Program-made: the position numbers and the translations under genes
Notes under the pieces: generated by a model
Databases searched by the model: none
What the model saw: only the letters and a program-made list of their open reading frames with translations
What the model was told of the DNA's origin: nothing
Assembly: GCA_031398385.1 (NCBI GenBank)
Contig: JANNNE010000075.1
Span: forward strand, 15,181 to 79,180
From: Ideonella_A sp031398385
GTDB lineage: Bacteria; Pseudomonadota; Gammaproteobacteria; Burkholderiales; Burkholderiaceae_C
Length of the DNA: 64,000 bases
Direction: 5' to 3'
Part shown: positions 60,400-64,000 of the stretch, one piece after another
How positions within the stretch are numbered: the stretch's first letter is position 1
Layout: each line of letters opens with the position of its first letter

Positions 60400-62001
60400 T
60401 CAACGTGGGTCCGATGATGCCGTGTTGCCCGCCAAACCGCCGACGTACGCCGCCCGCAGCTCGCGTTTCAGAACCTTGCCGATCGCACTGCGTGGCAATT
60501 CCGGCAGTTGTTTCAGCGCGGCCAGACGCTGCGTCTTGCCGACCTGGCGGTTGAACCAGGCGAGCAACTCGGCCTCGCTCTGTGCCGCACCGGGCTTCAA
60601 TACGACAAAGGCGACCGGCGTCTCGCCCCACTGCTCGGACGGCACACCGACCACCGCAACCTCGGCGATCGCCGGATGCGCTCGAAACTGCGCCTCGAGA
60701 TCACTCGGGTAGATGTTGAATCCGCCGGAGATGATCATGTCTTTCTTGCGGTCGAACAGGATCAGGAAGCCGTCTTCATCGAAGCGCCCGATGTCGCCGG
60801 TGCGGATGAACCGCTTGCCGTCCGGCGCGAACCATTCGGCCTCGCGGGTCTTCTCGGGCTGGCCGTGGTAGCCGCTCATCATGCCGCCCGAGTGACCGAC
60901 GACTTCGCCCGCCATCCCCGCCTCGGCCTCGCGGCCCGCGTCGTCGATCAGACGGATATCGTGACCTTCCCCGGGCAGGCCGACCGTATGCAGCTTGTCC
61001 GGGTGGCGATGTGCCTCGAGAATGCAGGTGCCCCCGCCTTCGGTCATGCCGTAGAACTCGATCAGCCCCCCCGGCCAGCGCCGCAGCACATCGGCTTTGA
61101 GGGCCGCCCCGAACGGTGCGCTGGTACTGAATTTGATCTGGAAGCTGGTCAGGTCGTGCCGATCGAAATCGGGACGGGCCATCAGCCGCTGGTACTGCAC
61201 CGGAACCAGCATGGTGTGCGTGACACGCCAATGCTCAGCCAGTTTCAGGTAGCCCGCAGCATCGAATTTCGGCATCAGCACGACGCTGCCGCCAAAAGCC
61301 AGCGTCGGAAAAAACACCACCAGCGTGGTGTTCGAATAAAGCGGCGTGGCCAGCAATGTGATCGTCTGCGGGCTGTAGGCGTAGTTGCGGGCGCGCCGCA
61401 CATGCGACCAGCGCATGCTGTGCGGCTGCACGATGCCCTTGGGCTCGCCAGTCGTGCCGGACGAATAGATGATGTTGAACGGAGCAGCCGCGTCGATCTC
61501 GACCCGGTCGGGCCGGGCGCCTTCGGCTGCCAGCCATTCGCTGTAGCGCGTGGTCTGCACGCTCGCGGTCGTCCGATCGTCCAGGCTGATGAACCGTGGC
61601 TCTCGCGTCGATTTGCCCGTGGTTGCTGCCGCTGCGGCGAATTCGTCCGCGGTGGTGTCGTCGACGAAAACCAGCCGGGCATCGGCATCGGACACCATGC
61701 GCGCCAGACTGGTGGCGGTCGAACCCGGCGCGAGCGGAGCCACCGCGACTCCGGCCCGCAATGCGCCGAGAAACACATTCGCGTAATGGATGGATGACAG
61801 TGCGCAGACCGCGATGCTGTCACCTGCACGAAGTCCGTCACGCTGCAGCGTCGCTGCGACCCGGTCGATCGCACGGTCGAATTCGGCGTAAGTCTGGCAA
61901 TTCGAGCCACAAATCAAGGCCAGCCGCTGCGGAGCCCTGGCGGCGTGTTCGCGGATCAGATCGCTGATCAGTCCGAATTCGGGAAGTTCGTCGTCCGGCA
62001 T
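60400..62001 (-). CDS. Class I adenylate-forming acyl-CoA synthetase
   Basis: A 533-residue ANL ligase. It has NIIYSSGTTGEPKGIVQPH (P-loop), IEFYGMTEGGGTCIL (adenine binding), FIRTGDIGRFDEDGFLILFDRKKDMIISGGFNIYPSDLE (hinge) and PRSAIGKVLKREL with the catalytic Lys. The acid substrate is unknown. It is the third gene of a minus-strand group with a hydrolase and an aldolase. Its ribosome-binding region lies in an 11-base tandem duplication (62014-62035). Confidence 0.92.
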   Translation of the reverse strand: MPDDELPEFGLISDLIREHAARAPQRLALICGSNCQTYAEFDRAIDRVAATLQRDGLRAGDSIAVCALSSIHYANVFLGALRAGVAVAPLAPGSTATSLARMVSDADARLVFVDDTTADEFAAAAATTGKSTREPRFISLDDRTTASVQTTRYSEWLAAEGARPDRVEIDAAAPFNIIYSSGTTGEPKGIVQPHSMRWSHVRRARNYAYSPQTITLLATPLYSNTTLVVFFPTLAFGGSVVLMPKFDAAGYLKLAEHWRVTHTMLVPVQYQRLMARPDFDRHDLTSFQIKFSTSAPFGAALKADVLRRWPGGLIEFYGMTEGGGTCILEAHRHPDKLHTVGLPGEGHDIRLIDDAGREAEAGMAGEVVGHSGGMMSGYHGQPEKTREAEWFAPDGKRFIRTGDIGRFDEDGFLILFDRKKDMIISGGFNIYPSDLEAQFRAHPAIAEVAVVGVPSEQWGETPVAFVVLKPGAAQSEAELLAWFNRQVGKTQRLAALKQLPELPRSAIGKVLKRELRAAYVGGLAGNTASSDPR

Positions 62002-62013
62002 GGTTGAACCAAT

Positions 62014-62035
62014 TCCTAGTCAAGTCCTAGTCAAG
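62014..62035. repeat. Perfect 11-base tandem duplication at a gene junction
   Basis: TCCTAGTCAAG occurs twice without a gap. On the minus strand it reads CTTGACTAGGA twice, covering the stop codon of the hydrolase gene and providing AGGA ahead of the synthetase gene. Confidence 0.9.
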
Positions 62036-63229
62036 TGCAGCGTAGACCAGCGTCTTGTACTGCGCCCAGAAGCGCTCCCGCTGCTCGGACCGCTGCATCA
62101 TCCAGATTGCGATCAGGTCTTCGGCCGGATCGACCCAGAAATAGGTGCCCGCGAGACCGCTCCAGTGGTAATCGCCCGGGCTGCCCGGCACTGCGGCCTC
62201 GCCGGCAGCCAAGCGCACCGCGAAACCCAGGCCGAAGCCGTAACCCGGTCCGGGCAGATAGCCATTGTTGGCTCCGGGCACACGGCTGGCGCGAATCAGA
62301 TCGGCGCCGAGTTGGTCCGTCGTCATCCACTCGACCGTCTTGCGAGACAACAGCCGCCGGCCTTTCAGCGCGCCGCCACCGAGCATCATCCGGGCAAACC
62401 GCAGGTAGTCGGATGCGGTCGAGAACAGACCGCCGCCGGCCGATTCGAACACCGGTGAATGGTTGCCGTCGATCAGGCGGATCGGCTCGCTGGTGGTCGG
62501 ATCGACGGCGAACGGTTCGGCCAGGCGGTGTCGCTTGTCGGGTGGCACATCGAAGCCGGTGTCGCTCATGTTCAGCGGCTCGAAGATGCGCTCGCGCAAC
62601 ACTTCGCCCAGGGTCTGACCGGTGATGCGTTCGATCAGCGCGCCGATCAGATCGGTGGCGCGGCTGTACTCCCAGATCGTGCCGGGTGCATATGCCAGCG
62701 GCAAGCCGGCCAGGCGGCGCGAAAACTCGGTGTTGTCGAAGCGGCCCGACTCGACGCCGGCCTGCAGGTACAGGCTCTTGACCGCCGAGCTTCCGAAAGA
62801 ACCGTAAGTCAGGCCGGCGGTATGGCGCAGCAGGTCGTGGACCAGCGGGACGGTTGGCGTGGCCGGCGTCGTCGGCGGCAAGGCAACCCGACGCAGGTGT
62901 TCGCGCCCCTGCTTGTCGCGATCGCTCACACCCAGTTCCAGCTTGGAAAATTCTTCCAGATGCCAGGCCACCGGATCGCGCAGCGTCAACCGCCCCTCCT
63001 CGACCAGCATCATCAGCACAACCGAGGCGATCGGCTTGGTCATCGAATAGATGCGGAAGATCGCATCGTCGCGCATCGCGGTGCGTTGCTGCGGGTCAAG
63101 CCGGCCGAGCGCAGCCCGGTAAACCACATGCCCGCGGTGCCGGATCAACATCACCACGCCCGGAATCGTCCCGCGGTCGATCTCGCGGGCGACAGCGGCG
63201 CCGAGTCGCTTCAGGGCCTGGGCAAGCAT
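62027..63229 (-). CDS. Beta-lactamase-fold serine hydrolase (EstB/class C-like)
   Basis: A 400-residue serine hydrolase. The nucleophile motif is SMTKPIASV (S-x-x-K), and YSRATDLIGALIERITGQ supplies the Tyr (Y-S-R in place of the beta-lactamase Y-x-N). The opening GTIPGVVMLIRHRGHVVYRAALG is typical of esterase/transpeptidase-like relatives. There is no signal peptide, so it is probably a cytoplasmic esterase rather than a beta-lactamase. It is 15 bases from the aldolase gene on the same strand. Confidence 0.88.
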   Translation of the reverse strand: MLAQALKRLGAAVAREIDRGTIPGVVMLIRHRGHVVYRAALGRLDPQQRTAMRDDAIFRIYSMTKPIASVVLMMLVEEGRLTLRDPVAWHLEEFSKLELGVSDRDKQGREHLRRVALPPTTPATPTVPLVHDLLRHTAGLTYGSFGSSAVKSLYLQAGVESGRFDNTEFSRRLAGLPLAYAPGTIWEYSRATDLIGALIERITGQTLGEVLRERIFEPLNMSDTGFDVPPDKRHRLAEPFAVDPTTSEPIRLIDGNHSPVFESAGGGLFSTASDYLRFARMMLGGGALKGRRLLSRKTVEWMTTDQLGADLIRASRVPGANNGYLPGPGYGFGLGFAVRLAAGEAAVPGSPGDYHWSGLAGTYFWVDPAEDLIAIWMMQRSEQRERFWAQYKTLVYAALD

Positions 63230-63244
63230 AACGAGCCGCCCCGA

Positions 63245-64000
63245 TCAGACCGCATAACCCGGATTGTGCCGATCCAGCCGGCGCAGCAGGCCCGGCCACA
63301 TCAGCCGCGAGCCCATGCCTTTGCTGACCTCCAGCGACTGGGCCATGATGCCGTCGAAGATGGGCTGCGGCACGGTGGTCAGTCGACCACCGGCCTGGGC
63401 CGCGATCTGCACCTCACACGCGCGCTGCAGGCGGTACATCGCAAGGACGGCATCGGCCACCGAGCGTCCGCAGCTCAACAGACCGTGGTTGCGCAGGATC
63501 AGGTGGTTGGCGGTTCCGAGGTCGTCGACCAGCCGCCGTTTTTCGGCGTCGAGCAGCGCCAGGCCTTCGTAGCCGTGGTAGGCGATGCTGGCCAGCGGGA
63601 AGCAGGCCTGCTGCGAGATCGGCAGCAGTCCGTCCTCCTGCGCCGACACCGCGACGCCGGCCACGGTGTGGGTGTGCATCACACACACCACGTCATGGCG
63701 CGCCTCGTGAACCGCGCTGTGGATCACGAAGCCGGCCGGGTTGACCGGAAACGGCGAATCCATCAGCGCCTTGCCGTCGGCATCGACCTTGATCAGACTC
63801 GACGCGGTGATTTCCTCGAAATACAGGCCATAGGGATTGATCAGGAAGGCATGTTCGCCATTGCGTCCTTCGCCGGGCACCCGTGCCGAGACATGGGTGA
63901 ATACCAGGTCGTCCCAGCCAAACATCGCCACCAGCCGATAGGCCGCGGCCAGATCGACGCGGACCTGCCACTCTTCGGGCGACACCTGCTCGCGCACGCT
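63245..64000 (-). CDS. Class II aldolase/adducin family protein (5' end beyond window)
   Basis: At least 251 residues of a zinc-dependent aldolase-fold protein. Motifs are GWDDLVFTHVSARVPG, AVHEARHDVVCVMHTHTVAG (zinc His pair) and LILRNHGLLSCGRSVADAV (third His). A GTG at 63997 is possible, but the frame stays open to the window edge, so the true start may lie beyond it. It heads the minus-strand group with the hydrolase and the acyl-CoA synthetase. The substrate is unknown. Confidence 0.9.
   Translation of the reverse strand, partial: SVREQVSPEEWQVRVDLAAAYRLVAMFGWDDLVFTHVSARVPGEGRNGEHAFLINPYGLYFEEITASSLIKVDADGKALMDSPFPVNPAGFVIHSAVHEARHDVVCVMHTHTVAGVAVSAQEDGLLPISQQACFPLASIAYHGYEGLALLDAEKRRLVDDLGTANHLILRNHGLLSCGRSVADAVLAMYRLQRACEVQIAAQAGGRLTTVPQPIFDGIMAQSLEVSKGMGSRLMWPGLLRRLDRHNPGYAV

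Noticed and set aside
1..64000. Prophage, insertion sequences, CRISPR arrays, tRNA or rRNA genes
   Set aside because: No integrase, transposase, spaced repeats, tRNA cloverleaf or rRNA sequence was recognised on reading both strands.

Overview
The window is 64 kb of GC-rich, gene-dense bacterial chromosome with conserved housekeeping neighbourhoods and no sign of a phage, IS element, CRISPR array, tRNA or rRNA. Gene content and order (pilM divergent from mrcA, cyaY between mrcA and lptM-lysA, coq7, a DUF6776-type gene, erpA-bactofilin beside rpsI-rplM, tyrS beside an M23 peptidase and anmK, a Bug-type binding protein, a C-terminal-Phe porin) point to a betaproteobacterium, most likely Burkholderiales. 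This placement is inferred from gene neighbourhoods, not from a marker search.

Layout. 1-4.7 kb: start of pilM, then PBP1A, frataxin CyaY, lipoprotein LptM and diaminopimelate decarboxylase. 4.7-10.3 kb: a five-gene dipeptide/oligopeptide ABC operon on the minus strand. 10.5-14.8 kb: porin, Coq7, an OsmC-like protein, a likely small RNA or leader, and threonine deaminase. 14.8-26.3 kb: a nearly complete type II secretion locus with gspC divergent from gspGHIJKLMNDEF. 26.6-35.2 kb: a Lon-like AAA ATPase without protease domain, a pqi (MCE) lipid-transport operon with split PqiA, a zinc-ribbon/proline-rich membrane protein, a 5'-nucleotidase and a Crp/Fnr regulator. 35.3-44.2 kb: an acyl-CoA ligase, a Liv-type ABC transporter, a 99-residue unknown and a PaaK-like ligase, divergent from the regulator and probably one uptake-and-activation operon for an organic acid. 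44.3-52.3 kb: Bug protein, tyrS, M23 endopeptidase, anmK, erpA, bactofilin, a coiled-coil membrane protein, rpsI and rplM. 52.6-56.6 kb: GNAT protein, SrkA/RdoA kinase and HtpG. 56.8-60.3 kb: Gly/Ala-rich exported protein, subtilase, ECF sigma factor and anti-sigma factor. 60.4-64 kb: acyl-CoA synthetase, beta-lactamase-fold hydrolase and a class II aldolase cut by the window end.

Several genes share an envelope theme. PBP1A, LysA, AnmK, the M23 enzyme and bactofilin serve peptidoglycan synthesis, recycling and shape. PqiABC moves lipids between membranes. The type II system would export folded proteins, and the signal-peptide subtilase is a possible client. The most notable non-coding features are a strong terminator-bounded transcript with a CCUCC-bearing loop upstream of ilvA, a class II-spaced palindrome between the Crp/Fnr gene and the ligase/ABC operon, a sigma-32-like promoter before htpG, and a leader with paired 12-base arms before the M23 gene. 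All readings come from the sequence by eye; no database search was run.
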